Source: Streptomyces pyxinicus
Lineage (GTDB): Bacteria > Actinomycetota > Actinomycetes > Streptomycetales > Streptomycetaceae
NCBI RefSeq assembly: GCF_024753135.1
Contig: NZ_JANUGP010000018.1
Span: forward strand, 62,001-126,000
Length of the DNA stretch: 64,000 nucleotides
Direction of reading: 5' to 3'
Shown here: one piece after another, positions 19,628 to 28,328 of the stretch
Layout of the letters: each line of letters opens with the position of its first letter
Numbering within the stretch: the first letter of the stretch is position 1
The notes under the pieces: generated by a model
What the model was told of the DNA's origin: nothing
Database searches by the model: none
Seen by the model: only the letters and a program-made list of their open reading frames with translations
Made by a program: the position numbers and the translations under genes

Positions 19628-20860
19628 TCAGTTGTCGTCCTCGTCGATCAGGAACCCGCGCATCGGCGAGGGCGCCTGGCCCATCGGGGACGGACCCTGC
19701 GGACGGACCGGAGCCATCGGCTGGGTCATGGCCGGCGTCATCTGCTGCTGACCGCCGTAGGACGGCGCGGCCGGAGCGGACGGGCCGCCCATCGACGGGT
19801 TGCCGCCGTAGGACGGGGCGCTCGCGCCGGCCGGGGCCATGGAGGGCGCCGGGGACGGCGGCAGCGACGCGGTGGCCGGGGTGCGCGGCGGGGCCAGCGA
19901 GTCGTCGGCCTGCGTCTCCAGCTGGCGCAGCTGGGACTCCAGGTACGACTTCAGACGCGTGCGGTACTCGCGCTCGAAGCCGCGCAGGTCCTCGACCTTG
20001 CGCTCCAGCGTGGCGCGGGCGGACTCCAGGGAGCCCATCGCGACGCGGTGCTTCTCCTGCGCGTCCCGCTCCAGGGCGTCGGCCTTGGCACGGGCGTCCC
20101 GCTCCAGACCCTCGGCGCGGCTGCGGGCCTCGCCGACGATCTTGTTGGCCTCGGAACGGGCCTCGGCGATCGCCTGGTCGGCGGTCTGCTGGGCCAGCGA
20201 GAGGACGCGGGCGGCGCTGTCGCCACCGGGACCCTGACCGGGGCCGCCCATCGGACCGCCCATGGGGCCGCCCATCGGGCCACCCATCTGCTGCTGCATG
20301 GGCGGCTGGCCGCCCATCGGGCCCTGTCCCATGCCGCCCTGGCCCATCGGACCCTGACCCATCGGACCCTGGCCCATGCCGCCCTGACCCATGGAACCCT
20401 GACCCATGCCGCCCTGGCCCATGGACCCCTGGCCCATACCGCCCTGACCCATGGCGCCCTGACCCATCGGGCCGGGACCCTGCGGACCGCCCTGACCGCC
20501 GGGGCCGGCGGGGAGCTGCGGGGCACCGCTCGGCAGCTGGGGCGGGCCACCCATGGGGCCGCCCATCTGCTGCTGCGGCGGGCCCGATATCCCGGCGGGT
20601 ACCGGAGCGCCGGGACCGCGCATGCCCTGCTGCTGCTGTTCCTGCTCCGGGGGACCCTTGCGCATGTTCTGCTGGTTCTGCGCGGCCGCGCGCGTGGCGG
20701 CGGCCAGCTTGGCGCGCAGGTCCTCGTTCTCGCGGAGCAGACGGGTCAGTTCGGCTTCGACCTCGTCGAGGAAGGCATCGACCTCGTCCTCGTCATAGCC
20801 TTCTCGGAGGCGGACGGTCGTGAACTGCTTGTTCCGCACGTCCTCGGGGGTCAACGGCAT
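19628..20860 (-). CDS. divIVA: DivIVA/Wag31 polar growth protein
   Basis: The 410-aa coiled-coil protein marks hyphal tips and branch sites and directs polar wall growth. The membrane-binding N-terminal domain starts MPLTPEDVRNKQFTTVRLREGYDEDEVDAFLDEVE. A long Gly/Met/Pro/Gln-rich linker (about residues 65-215) follows. The second coiled coil (ARVLSLAQQTADQAIAEARSEANKI, continuing to about residue 315) and a low-complexity C-terminus come last. ATG 20860 has GAGGTG 6 nt upstream. The linker contains ten tandem MGQGx units (listed separately), an obvious site for length variation. It is the last gene of the division cluster. Confidence 0.97.
   Translation of the reverse strand: MPLTPEDVRNKQFTTVRLREGYDEDEVDAFLDEVEAELTRLLRENEDLRAKLAAATRAAAQNQQNMRKGPPEQEQQQQGMRGPGAPVPAGISGPPQQQMGGPMGGPPQLPSGAPQLPAGPGGQGGPQGPGPMGQGAMGQGGMGQGSMGQGGMGQGSMGQGGMGQGPMGQGPMGQGGMGQGPMGGQPPMQQQMGGPMGGPMGGPMGGPGQGPGGDSAARVLSLAQQTADQAIAEARSEANKIVGEARSRAEGLERDARAKADALERDAQEKHRVAMGSLESARATLERKVEDLRGFEREYRTRLKSYLESQLRQLETQADDSLAPPRTPATASLPPSPAPSMAPAGASAPSYGGNPSMGGPSAPAAPSYGGQQQMTPAMTQPMAPVRPQGPSPMGQAPSPMRGFLIDEDDN
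20318..20467 (-). repeat. ten tandem 15-bp units in divIVA (MGQGx)
   Basis: Ten consecutive copies of a 15-bp unit encode MGQG followed by A, G, S, G, S, G, P, P, G, P. Unit copies are nearly identical at the nucleotide level, and MGGP-type degenerate copies flank them. The array can expand or contract by slippage without a frameshift. Confidence 0.95.
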
Positions 20861-20917
20861 CTCTTCACCTCAACGTAGTCATCGGCAGTCGGCAAGACCG
20901 TATCGTCCATATTCTTC

Positions 20918-21205
20918 TCATCTCGCGAGGTTCGTAAGCGAGATGAGGATGTAAACGATGATCATCAGTACGAAGAAGGACAGGTCGAGCGCCACGCCCC
21001 CGAGACGCAGCGGCGGGATGAACCGCCGCAGAAGCTTCAGCGGTGGATCGGTGACAGTGTAGGTGGCCTCCAGTACGACCACCATCGCCTTGCCGGGTTG
21101 CCACGAGCGGGCGAACTGGAACACGTAGTCCATGACCAGCCGGAAGATCAGCACGACGAGGAACACCATCAGCGCGATGTAGATCACCTGCGCGAACACG
21201 CTCAT
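20918..21205 (-). CDS. YggT family membrane protein
   Basis: The 95-aa protein has two hydrophobic segments: VIYIALMVFLVVLIFRLVMDYV at the N-terminus and LDLSFFVLMIIVYILISL at the C-terminus. The YggT signature YTVTDPPLKLLRRFIPPL lies between them. It sits between sepF and divIVA in most actinobacteria and is probably membrane-associated with the division or polar machinery, though its function is unproven. ATG 21205 (MSVFAQVIY) was chosen because the upstream extension in frame is Arg-rich and lacks family character. AGGGAAG precedes it. Confidence 0.92.
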   Translation of the reverse strand: MSVFAQVIYIALMVFLVVLIFRLVMDYVFQFARSWQPGKAMVVVLEATYTVTDPPLKLLRRFIPPLRLGGVALDLSFFVLMIIVYILISLTNLAR

Positions 21206-21266
21206 GGCTTGGACTTCCCTCTCCCCTGTTCCGTGCTGTTCCGTACTTCGATCCGGTGGATGCGTC

Positions 21267-21908
21267 TCAGCTCTGGTTGAAGAACCCGCCCTCTGCGATG
21301 CGGGCCTTGTCCTCCGCCGTGACATCGACGTTAGCAGGAGACAACAGGAACACCTTCTGCGTCACCCGCTCGATGCTGCCGTGAAGACCAAACACCAAAC
21401 CGGCCGCAAAGTCGACAAGTCGCTTGGCGTCTGTGTCATCCATCTCAGTCAGATTCATGATCACCGGGGTGCCCTCACGGAAGTGTTCCCCGATGGTACG
21501 GGCTTCGTTGTAGGTCCGCGGGTGCAGCGTGGTGATCCGGTACGGCTCTCGTTCCGACACGACCTTGGGCATGATCACCGGTGCGTTCTTCTCCAGGGAC
21601 TGGCGTTCTTGTGTGATGGATGCCACGGGCGCGATCCGCGCGGGGCGGCCCGATTCCGCGGCGAGCGAAGTCGCGCGGGCCACCGGCTCGCGGGGCGCGG
21701 GCGGTTGCGTGATTCGCACCTCTTCGTCCCTTTGGGACTGGTGTGCACCGTGTGACTGGTGTGACGGCTCGTGCCGTCGGTGGTCCCGCTCCGGCTCCGG
21801 GTCCAGTTCGGGCTCGAAGTCGTCGTCGGGGTCGAATCCGCGGCCGTCGTAACCATCGTCCTCCACGAGGCCGAGGTAGACCGCCATCTTGCGCATCGCG
21901 CCGGCCAT
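21267..21908 (-). CDS. sepF: SepF, FtsZ-ring membrane anchor
   Basis: The 213-aa protein starts with an amphipathic membrane-binding helix (MAGAMRKMAVYLGLVEDD). An acidic/His-rich linker follows, then the SepF core (ITTLHPRTYNEARTIGEHFREGTPVIMNLTEMDDTDAKRLVDFAAGLVFGLHGSIERVTQKVFLLSP). SepF tethers FtsZ to the membrane. With no ftsA in this cluster it is the expected sole anchor. ATG 21908 has GGAGGA 8 nt upstream. An upstream ATG at 22004 is in frame but lacks a ribosome site. The 128-nt gap after yggS could hold its own promoter. Confidence 0.95.
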   Translation of the reverse strand: MAGAMRKMAVYLGLVEDDGYDGRGFDPDDDFEPELDPEPERDHRRHEPSHQSHGAHQSQRDEEVRITQPPAPREPVARATSLAAESGRPARIAPVASITQERQSLEKNAPVIMPKVVSEREPYRITTLHPRTYNEARTIGEHFREGTPVIMNLTEMDDTDAKRLVDFAAGLVFGLHGSIERVTQKVFLLSPANVDVTAEDKARIAEGGFFNQS

Positions 21909-22036
21909 GCTCTGAGTCCTCCGCTCTGTGGTGGATCGACTGACGACTGCCAAGTGCCCGCGATCCACGTGGTCGTTGTGCCCGTCTTCCTGGGCATTGA
22001 CCATATTTTCTGCTGTGGTCCGACTTCCTGGCGACG

Positions 22037-22756
22037 TTACCCGAGCCTGGAGCGGACACCGAGTACCGCGCTGCCGACGCGCACATGTGTCGCTCCGGCG
22101 GCCACGGCCTGTTCGAGGTCCGCACTCATCCCCGCGGACACCATGGTCGCAGCCGGATGGGTTCGGCGCAGGTGGGTCGACAAAACCATGAGCCGCTCGA
22201 ACGCCGCCTGTTCGCGTCCCGCGTATTCCCCGGTGAGCGGCGCGACAGTCATCAGGCCGTCGATCCGCAGCCCCGGGGAGTCCGCCACCAGGCCGGCCAA
22301 CTCCTCGATCCCCGCCGGGGCGACGCCACCGCGCTCACCCCGGCCGTCGGCGCCCGCGTCGAGCGCGACCTGGATCAGGCAGCCGACCTCGCGGCCGGTC
22401 CGCACCGCCTCCTTCGACAGGGCCGTCACCAGCCGGGCCCGGTCGACGGACTGCACCACATCGGCATAACCGACCACGGAACGCACCTTGTTGGTCTGCA
22501 ACTGGCCGACGAAATGCCAGGAAAGCGGCAGATCCGCGCACACGGCGGCCTTGGGCGCCGCGTCCTGGTCGCGGTTCTCGGCGACGAGGCGCACGCCGAG
22601 CTCCGAGAGGATGCGTACATCGCTCGCCGGGTAGGTCTTGGTGACCACGATCAGCGTCACCTCCGCCCGCTCGCGCCCGGCCGCCACGCACGCGGCCGTG
22701 ATGCGCTCCTCCACCTTCGCGAGGTTCGCGGCGAGTTCGTCTCTACGGTCCGTCAT
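22037..22756 (-). CDS. yggS: YggS/PROSC family pyridoxal-phosphate homeostasis protein
   Basis: The 239-aa single TIM-barrel PLP-binding protein resembles the N-terminal domain of alanine racemase. The PLP lysine is K40 in LIVVTKTYPASDV. Other family blocks are RLVAENRDQDA, LPLSWHFVGQLQTNK and the C-terminal STHLRRTHPAATMVSAGMSADLEQAVAAGATHVRVGSAVLG. It buffers intracellular PLP and has no known enzymatic turnover. ATG 22756 follows the pgeF stop by 6 nt, so it is co-translated within the division cluster. Confidence 0.94.
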   Translation of the reverse strand: MTDRRDELAANLAKVEERITAACVAAGRERAEVTLIVVTKTYPASDVRILSELGVRLVAENRDQDAAPKAAVCADLPLSWHFVGQLQTNKVRSVVGYADVVQSVDRARLVTALSKEAVRTGREVGCLIQVALDAGADGRGERGGVAPAGIEELAGLVADSPGLRIDGLMTVAPLTGEYAGREQAAFERLMVLSTHLRRTHPAATMVSAGMSADLEQAVAAGATHVRVGSAVLGVRSRLG

Positions 22757-22762
22757 GCCCCA

Positions 22763-23491
22763 TCAGTCCAGCCAGACATAGCCGGCGAGCCGCCCGGTGG
22801 TGCGGTCCCGTCGGTACGAGAAGTGGTCGTGCGACTCCAGCGTGCACACCGGCGACTGCGCCCGGTCGCGCACCCCGAGCCGGTCGAGCTGCGCGTGCAC
22901 GCCGGCGCTCACGTCGACCGCCGGTGTGCCCCAACTGGTCTCAGCGTGCGCCGCCGGCTCGACGGCGGCCACCTCGGCGCGCATCGGCTCGGGCACCTCG
23001 TAGCACCGGCCGCACACGGCGGGTCCGGTGCGGGCGACGATCCGGTCCGGCTCGGCGCCGAGCGCGGTCATGGCCCGTACGGCGGCCGGGACGACGCCCT
23101 TGACCATCCCGGGCCGTCCCGCGTGGGCCGCCGCGACGACCCCGGCGACCGGGTCGGCCAGCAGGACCGGCACGCAGTCGGCGGTGAGGACGGCGAGGGC
23201 GAGTCCGCGGCGGACGGTGACGACGGCGTCGGCCGCCGGCACCGGGCCCTCGCCCCACGGCTCCTCGACCACCTCGGCGTCGGCACCGTGCACCTGGTTC
23301 ATCCAGACTACCCGGGCCGCGTCGAGGCCGAGCGACTTCGCCGCCAGCTCCCGGTTGGCGCGCACCGCCTCGGGAACGTCCCCGACGGCACCCCCGAGAT
23401 TCAGCTCCTCATACGGAGCGGCGCTCACCCCGCCCCACCGGTCGGTGAAGGCGAAGTGCGCGCCGCTCACGCTCTCGCGCCGTCCTATCAC
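22763..23491 (-). CDS. pgeF: YfiH/PgeF family (laccase-domain) protein
   Basis: The 242-aa protein has the metal-binding residues of the Cu-oxidase_4/YfiH family: H68 in WMNQVHGAD, C106 in LTADCVPVLLAD and H123 in AAAHAGRPGMV. Homologues act as purine nucleoside phosphorylases/adenosine deaminases, or as peptidoglycan editing factors that correct misincorporated Ser in UDP-MurNAc. The latter would suit this wall-synthesis cluster. GTG 23491 overlaps the ftsZ stop by 4 nt (GTGA). Confidence 0.9.
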   Translation of the reverse strand: MIGRRESVSGAHFAFTDRWGGVSAAPYEELNLGGAVGDVPEAVRANRELAAKSLGLDAARVVWMNQVHGADAEVVEEPWGEGPVPAADAVVTVRRGLALAVLTADCVPVLLADPVAGVVAAAHAGRPGMVKGVVPAAVRAMTALGAEPDRIVARTGPAVCGRCYEVPEPMRAEVAAVEPAAHAETSWGTPAVDVSAGVHAQLDRLGVRDRAQSPVCTLESHDHFSYRRDRTTGRLAGYVWLD

Positions 23492-24702
23492 TTGAGGAAG
23501 TCCGGGACGTCCAGTTCCTCCGCCGCGCTGTCCGAGTAGGGGGGGCGCGGTGCCGGGGTGACCGGCGGGGCGACCGGGATCTCGGCGACCGGCTCGGGCG
23601 CCGGCTCCGGCTCCTCCTTCGGCTTGACGCTGCCGAGCGAGCCGAAGGACGGCCGGCTGGGCTCGGCCGGCCGGGCCGGGGCGGGCTCCTCGCGGCGGGC
23701 GGGGGCGGAGCCGGTGGAGGCCGAGCCGAGGACGTTGTCCCGGCGGGCCGGGGGCTGGCCGCCGTCGAAGCCGGCCGCGATCACGGTGACCCGGACCTCG
23801 TCACCGAGGGCGTCGTCGATGACGGCGCCGAAGATGATGTTGGCCTCCGGGTGCGCGGCCTCGCTGACCAGCTGGGCGGCCTCGTTGATCTCGAACAGGC
23901 CGAGGTCGGAGCCGCCGGAGATGGAGAGCAGCACGCCGCGGGCGCCGTCGATGGACGCCTCCAGCAGCGGCGAGGAGATCGCCATCTCGGCCGCGGCCAC
24001 CGCGCGGTCGTCGCCGCGGGCGGAGCCGATGCCCATGAGGGCCGAACCGGCCTCGGACATGACCGACTTGACGTCGGCGAAGTCGAGGTTGATCAGACCG
24101 GGGGTGGTGATGAGGTCGGTGATGCCCTGCACGCCGGAGAGCAGGACCTGGTCCGCGGACTTGAAGGCGTCCAGGACCGAGACCTGGCGGTCCGAGATGG
24201 ACAGCAGCCGGTCGTTGGGGATCACGATGAGGGTGTCGACCTCTTCGCGGAGTTCGGCGATGCCGTCCTCGGCCTGGTTGGCGCGGCGCCGTCCCTCGAA
24301 GGTGAACGGGCGCGTGACCACGCCGATGGTGAGGGCGCCGAGCGAACGCGCGATGTTGGCCACGACGGGCGCGCCGCCGGTGCCGGTGCCGCCGCCTTCA
24401 CCGGCCGTGACGAAGACCATGTCGGCCCCCTTGAGGACCTCCTCGATCTCCTCGCGGTGATCCTCGGCGGCCTTGCGGCCGACGGCCGGGTTGGCGCCGG
24501 CGCCGAGTCCGCGGGTCAGTTCACGGCCCACGTCGAGCTTGACGTCGGCGTCACTCATCAACAGCGCCTGTGCGTCGGTGTTGATGGCGATGAACTCGAC
24601 GCCCTTGAGACCGACCTCGATCATCCGGTTGATGGCATTGACACCACCGCCGCCGACACCGATGACCTTGATGACTGCGAGGTAGTTCTGCGGTGCTGCC
24701 AC
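23488..24702 (-). CDS. ftsZ: cell division GTPase FtsZ
   Basis: The 404-aa tubulin homologue forms sporulation septal rings and vegetative cross-walls. The tubulin signature GGGTGTG is at residues 103-109, and the synergy loop region NLDFADVKSVM is intact. A Pro/Ala/Glu-rich linker follows, and the C-terminal peptide ELDVPDFLK binds partners such as SepF. GTG 24702 (VAAPQNYLAVIKVIG) has GAGAGG 8 nt upstream. The 280-bp region upstream is the largest gap inside the cluster and is expected to carry developmental promoters. Confidence 0.98.
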   Translation of the reverse strand: MAAPQNYLAVIKVIGVGGGGVNAINRMIEVGLKGVEFIAINTDAQALLMSDADVKLDVGRELTRGLGAGANPAVGRKAAEDHREEIEEVLKGADMVFVTAGEGGGTGTGGAPVVANIARSLGALTIGVVTRPFTFEGRRRANQAEDGIAELREEVDTLIVIPNDRLLSISDRQVSVLDAFKSADQVLLSGVQGITDLITTPGLINLDFADVKSVMSEAGSALMGIGSARGDDRAVAAAEMAISSPLLEASIDGARGVLLSISGGSDLGLFEINEAAQLVSEAAHPEANIIFGAVIDDALGDEVRVTVIAAGFDGGQPPARRDNVLGSASTGSAPARREEPAPARPAEPSRPSFGSLGSVKPKEEPEPAPEPVAEIPVAPPVTPAPRPPYSDSAAEELDVPDFLK

Positions 24703-24982
24703 GTCGAAGGCCTCTCGCCTCGAATTACGTTGTCGCCGCGGTGCGGTTGCCCCGCGCCGGGACGACGGATGCCGAATGGGACGGTCCGTAGCGCCGACCC
24801 GAACCCTAACGTTGAAGTTTAGGGTTACCAGTGTGTCTGTTCCCTTAAGTCTTCTGAACAGGACACTAAGTCGACAAGTGGCGCCCGTTCAACGAACACG
24901 CCGAACCTCCCGTTTTTCTTTTCACCCTATGTGATCAGCCATAGCGGTGCCCAACCAGGGTGCTGGCCTGCGCTGATGTGCG
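24703..24982 (-). promoter_or_regulatory. ftsZ upstream regulatory region
   Basis: This A/T-richer 280-bp gap between ftsQ and ftsZ contains an inverted repeat, AACCCTAA (24802-24809) and TTAGGGTT (24819-24826). It also has two GACAC cores in opposite orientation, GTGTC at 24833-24837 and GACAC at 24862-24866, and a T-rich tract near 24912-24922. GACAC is the core bound by the sporulation regulators WhiA and WhiB. In S. coelicolor this region holds several ftsZ promoters, one of them sporulation-specific. The individual site assignments here are inference. Confidence 0.65.
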
Positions 24983-25777
24983 TCAACTCGCCGATGACGC
25001 AGGGGCGGTGGGGACGCTGACGTCGAAGTGCCGTGCGCCGGGGGCTGCTTTCATGAGAGCGGTGAGGGTCCGTGCCTTGGCGCGCCCGTTCTCGTCGCTG
25101 CCCCAGGCGACGGTGCGGCCGCCGCTCAACTCCAGCGTGATGTCGTCGTAGGAGCGCACCCGTACGGTGCGGGTGTCGCGGGCCACGGCGGCCGGCAGCG
25201 CGCCGGCGATCCGCACCGACTCGCGCACCAGCCGGCCGGTACCGAACCGCCGGAGGGCGGCGGCGCCGGAACCGGTGCGGGAGACGGAGAGTTCGAGCGT
25301 CGGGACGCCGTGCGGCGCCCGCGCGACGGTGGCGAACCGGACGCCCTCGTCGTCGATCTCGGTGAACTTCCCGCCTTTTCGGGCCAGCAGGACCGGGGTG
25401 CGCTCGACCACCTTCAGCCCGATGCCGTGCGGCCAGGCGCGGACCACGTCGACCGTGTCGATGCGCGGGAGTTTCCTGGCGAGCCGGGCCTCGATGCCGT
25501 CGGTGTCGACGGAGGCCATCGGCGACCCGACGGGGACGGCCGCCGCCTCGCGCACCTCGGCGGGGGTCAACACGAGCGTGCCGGACACCGAGACGTGCCG
25601 GACACGCAGCCACTGGGAGCCGTACAACGCCCAAGCACCGCCCGCCCCGAGGAGGACGAGGGCCACGGCCAGGATGACGATCGTACGAAGTCGCAGACGT
25701 GCGCGGCCCCGGGCGGGGGGCGGGCCGGACGACTCCTGCTGGCGTTCACCGCGCTCGGCGGTCGTCGGTCCGGCCAC
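24983..25777 (-). CDS. ftsQ: division protein FtsQ (DivIB)
   Basis: The 264-aa bitopic protein has a short cytoplasmic N-terminus, one membrane helix (residues 32-52, TIVILAVALVLLGAGGAWAL), an extracellular POTRA domain (about 58-126, VRHVSVSGTLVLTPAEVREAA) and an FtsQ beta domain. It recruits and regulates the FtsW/FtsI synthase together with FtsL and DivIC. GTG 25777 (VAGPTTAER) has AAAGGG 8 nt upstream. The GTG two codons earlier is too close to that site. It lies 26 nt after murG. Confidence 0.94.
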   Translation of the reverse strand: MAGPTTAERGERQQESSGPPPARGRARLRLRTIVILAVALVLLGAGGAWALYGSQWLRVRHVSVSGTLVLTPAEVREAAAVPVGSPMASVDTDGIEARLARKLPRIDTVDVVRAWPHGIGLKVVERTPVLLARKGGKFTEIDDEGVRFATVARAPHGVPTLELSVSRTGSGAAALRRFGTGRLVRESVRIAGALPAAVARDTRTVRVRSYDDITLELSGGRTVAWGSDENGRAKARTLTALMKAAPGARHFDVSVPTAPASSAS

Positions 25778-25803
25778 GCTCACTACCCTTTCGTCATATG
25801 GTC

Positions 25804-26892
25804 CTAACGGCGTGAGGCGATCGCCTCGTACACCATGCCGACGAGGAGTTCGTCGGCGTCCCGGCGGCCGAACTCGCTCGCCGCGCGGGACATCTCGTAC
25901 AGCCGGTGCGGATCGGCGAGCACGGGCAGCACGTTCTGCTGCACCCACTCGGGCGTCAGCTCCGCGTCGTCGACGAGGAGTCCGCCGCCGGCCTTGACCA
26001 CCGGCTGGGCGTTCAGCCGCTGTTCGCCGTTGCCGATGGGCAGCGGGACGTAGGCGGCCGGGAGTCCGACGGCGGAGAGTTCGGCGACGGTCATCGCGCC
26101 CGCGCGGCAGAGCATCATGTCGGCCGCGGCGTACGCGAGGTCCATCCGGTCCAGGTAACTTACCGGGATGTATGGGGGCATCCCCGGCATCTGGTGCACC
26201 TGCGGCAGTTCGTTCTTCGGTCCGACCGCGTGCAGGATCTGGATGCCGGCCTGCTGGAGCCAGGGGGCGACCTGCTGGACCACCTCGTTGAGCCGGCGGG
26301 CGCCCTGGGAGCCGCCGGAGACGAGCAGCGTGGGCAGGTTGGGGTCGAGGCCGAAGCGGTGCCGGGCCTCGGGGCGGGCCGCCGCCCGGTCCAGGGTGGC
26401 GATGGAGCGGCGCAGCGGGATGCCGATGTAGCGGGCGTCGCGCAGCTTGCTGTCGGGCGTGGAGACGGCGACCCGGGCCGCGTACCGCGAACCGATCTTG
26501 TTGGCCAGGCCGGGGCGGGCGTTGGCCTCGTGGATCACGATCGGCACGCCGAGCCGCTTGGCGGCCAGGTAGCCGGGCAGCGCCACGTAGCCGCCGAAGC
26601 CGACCACGCAGTCGGCCTTGGTGCGCTCCAGGATCTGCTCGGCGGCCTTGATGGTGCCGCGCAGCCGGCCCGGCACGGTGATCAGCTCGGGGGTCGGCTT
26701 GCGGGGCAGCGGCACCGCCGGGATCAGCCCCAGCTCATAGCCGCGTTCCGGGACGAGCCGGGTCTCCAGACCGCGTTCCGTGCCCAGGGCCGTGATCCCC
26801 ACGGTCGGGTCCTGCCTGCGCAGGGCGTCCGCGAGGGCGAGCGCGGGCTCGATGTGGCCGGCGGTCCCCCCACCGGCGAGTACGACATGCAC
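25804..26892 (-). CDS. murG: UDP-GlcNAc transferase MurG (makes lipid II)
   Basis: The 362-aa GT28 glycosyltransferase adds GlcNAc to lipid I on the inner membrane face. It shows the N-domain loop GGGTAGHIEPALALA (residues 7-21), the second G-loop LVSGGSQGARRLNE, and the UDP-GlcNAc site RAGAMTVAELSAVGLPAAYVPLP with NGEQRLNA. GTG 26892 (VHVVLAGGG) lies 6 nt after the ftsW stop with GGTGAA close upstream, so the two are translated together. MraY and MurG supply substrate to FtsW/FtsI from the same transcript. Confidence 0.97.
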   Translation of the reverse strand: MHVVLAGGGTAGHIEPALALADALRRQDPTVGITALGTERGLETRLVPERGYELGLIPAVPLPRKPTPELITVPGRLRGTIKAAEQILERTKADCVVGFGGYVALPGYLAAKRLGVPIVIHEANARPGLANKIGSRYAARVAVSTPDSKLRDARYIGIPLRRSIATLDRAAARPEARHRFGLDPNLPTLLVSGGSQGARRLNEVVQQVAPWLQQAGIQILHAVGPKNELPQVHQMPGMPPYIPVSYLDRMDLAYAAADMMLCRAGAMTVAELSAVGLPAAYVPLPIGNGEQRLNAQPVVKAGGGLLVDDAELTPEWVQQNVLPVLADPHRLYEMSRAASEFGRRDADELLVGMVYEAIASRR

Positions 26893-26898
26893 CGAAAT

Positions 26899-28260
26899 TC
26901 ACCGCTCTCCGGACGGACGCGCCGCCGAGGCACGCCGTCGCATCGTGTTCCATCTCCGAGGCCCCCGCTCGGCACCGGAGCCTCCCGCCCGCTTTCTACC
27001 AAAGCGAGGTTGCCGCACCGCGAGCGCCGCCCGGGTAGCGGGCTCGTCGCGCGCGAAGGCGATCAGCAGCCCGATGGCGAACATGGTCGGCAGCAGGGCG
27101 GACCCTCCGTAGGAGAACAGCGGGAGCGGGACGCCGGCGATCGGCAGCAGACCGAGCACCGCACCGATGTTGATCACCGCCTGGGCGGTGATCCAGGTGG
27201 TCACGCCTCCCGCGGCATACCTGACGAAGGGGTCCTCCGTGCGTCCGGCCACGCGGATACCCGCATAGCCTAGAGCCGCGAACAGGGCGAGCACCGACAG
27301 CGTCCCCGCCAGGCCCAGTTCCTCACCGGTGACGGCGAAGATGAAGTCCGTGTGCGCCTCGGGGAGTTGGCCCCATTTTTCCACACTCGCGCCGAGCCCC
27401 GAGCCGAAGATCCCGCCGGAGGCCAGCGCGTAGATGCCGTGCACGGCCTGCCAGCAGTCGGCCACCCCGGACTTGGGCTCGGTGGCGCCGATGCAGGCCA
27501 GGCGGGCCATCCGGTTGGGGCTGGTCTTGATCAGGACCACGCCGATCAGGCCGGCCACCGACAGCACCCCCGCGAACAGCCGGGTCGGCGCCCCCGCGAG
27601 CCACAGCAGGCCGAAGAGGATCGCTGTGAGAATGATCGCGGTGCCCATGTCGCCGCCGAGCATGATCAGGCCGAGCAGCAGGAAGGCGACCGGCACCAGC
27701 GGCACCAGCATGTGCTTCCACTGGGTGAGCAGCTTCCGCTCCTGCTTGCGCGCGATCAGGTCCGCGCCCCACAGCACCAGGGCCAGCTTGCCGAACTCGC
27801 TGGGCTGGATCTGGAAGGAGCCGCCGAGGGAGATCCAGTTCTGGTTGCCGTTGACCGCCATCCCTATCCCCGGCACCTGCACCAGGGCCATCAGGAAGAC
27901 GGCACCGGCCAGGATCGGGTAGGCCAGCGCCCGGTGCAGCCGGACCGGCATCCGGGAGGCGGTGAGGAGCAGGCCGCCGCCGATGGCCGCGGCGAGGAAC
28001 TGCTTGCGGAAGAAGTAGGAGCCGGGCAGCGAGAGTTGCAGCGCGGTGATCTGGGAGGCCGAGTAGACCATCACCAGGCCCAGCACGGTGATCAGCACGC
28101 TGGCGCCGACGATCAGGTAGTAGGCGGTCAGCGGGCGGTCCCAGGCCTTGCGCGCGCGGGTGTACGACCGCCGTACGGGGTTCTCGCGGGCAGGGCGCGG
28201 GAGGACGGGGCGCCGGGACGCCCGCTGTACGGGCGGGCGGCCGGTACGGCTACCGGGCAT
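26899..28260 (-). CDS. ftsW: septal peptidoglycan polymerase FtsW (SEDS)
   Basis: The 453-aa SEDS-family glycosyltransferase has an Arg/Pro-rich cytoplasmic tail and about ten membrane helices. Family blocks are VMVYSASQITALQLSLPGSYFF, GNQNWISLGGSFQIQPSEF, GGDMGTAIILT and EAHTDFIFAVTGEELGL. It polymerises lipid II into glycan at septa with FtsI as partner. ATG 28260 (MPGSRTGRPPVQ) has GGAGG 6 nt upstream. Reading frame upstream of it only shadows murD. There is a 68-nt gap after murD and a 6-nt gap before murG. Confidence 0.96.
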   Translation of the reverse strand: MPGSRTGRPPVQRASRRPVLPRPARENPVRRSYTRARKAWDRPLTAYYLIVGASVLITVLGLVMVYSASQITALQLSLPGSYFFRKQFLAAAIGGGLLLTASRMPVRLHRALAYPILAGAVFLMALVQVPGIGMAVNGNQNWISLGGSFQIQPSEFGKLALVLWGADLIARKQERKLLTQWKHMLVPLVPVAFLLLGLIMLGGDMGTAIILTAILFGLLWLAGAPTRLFAGVLSVAGLIGVVLIKTSPNRMARLACIGATEPKSGVADCWQAVHGIYALASGGIFGSGLGASVEKWGQLPEAHTDFIFAVTGEELGLAGTLSVLALFAALGYAGIRVAGRTEDPFVRYAAGGVTTWITAQAVINIGAVLGLLPIAGVPLPLFSYGGSALLPTMFAIGLLIAFARDEPATRAALAVRQPRFGRKRAGGSGAERGPRRWNTMRRRASAARPSGER

Positions 28261-28328
28261 CGGCGCCTCCACTGAACGTCGACCGTCCCACGCGTCCCTC
28301 CCAAGATCCGCCCGGCAGGCGGCCGGGG

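Noticed and set aside
20318..20467. Possible CRISPR or intergenic repeat array
   Set aside because: The repeats have no spacers, are 15-bp in-frame units, and code for MGQGx within DivIVA.
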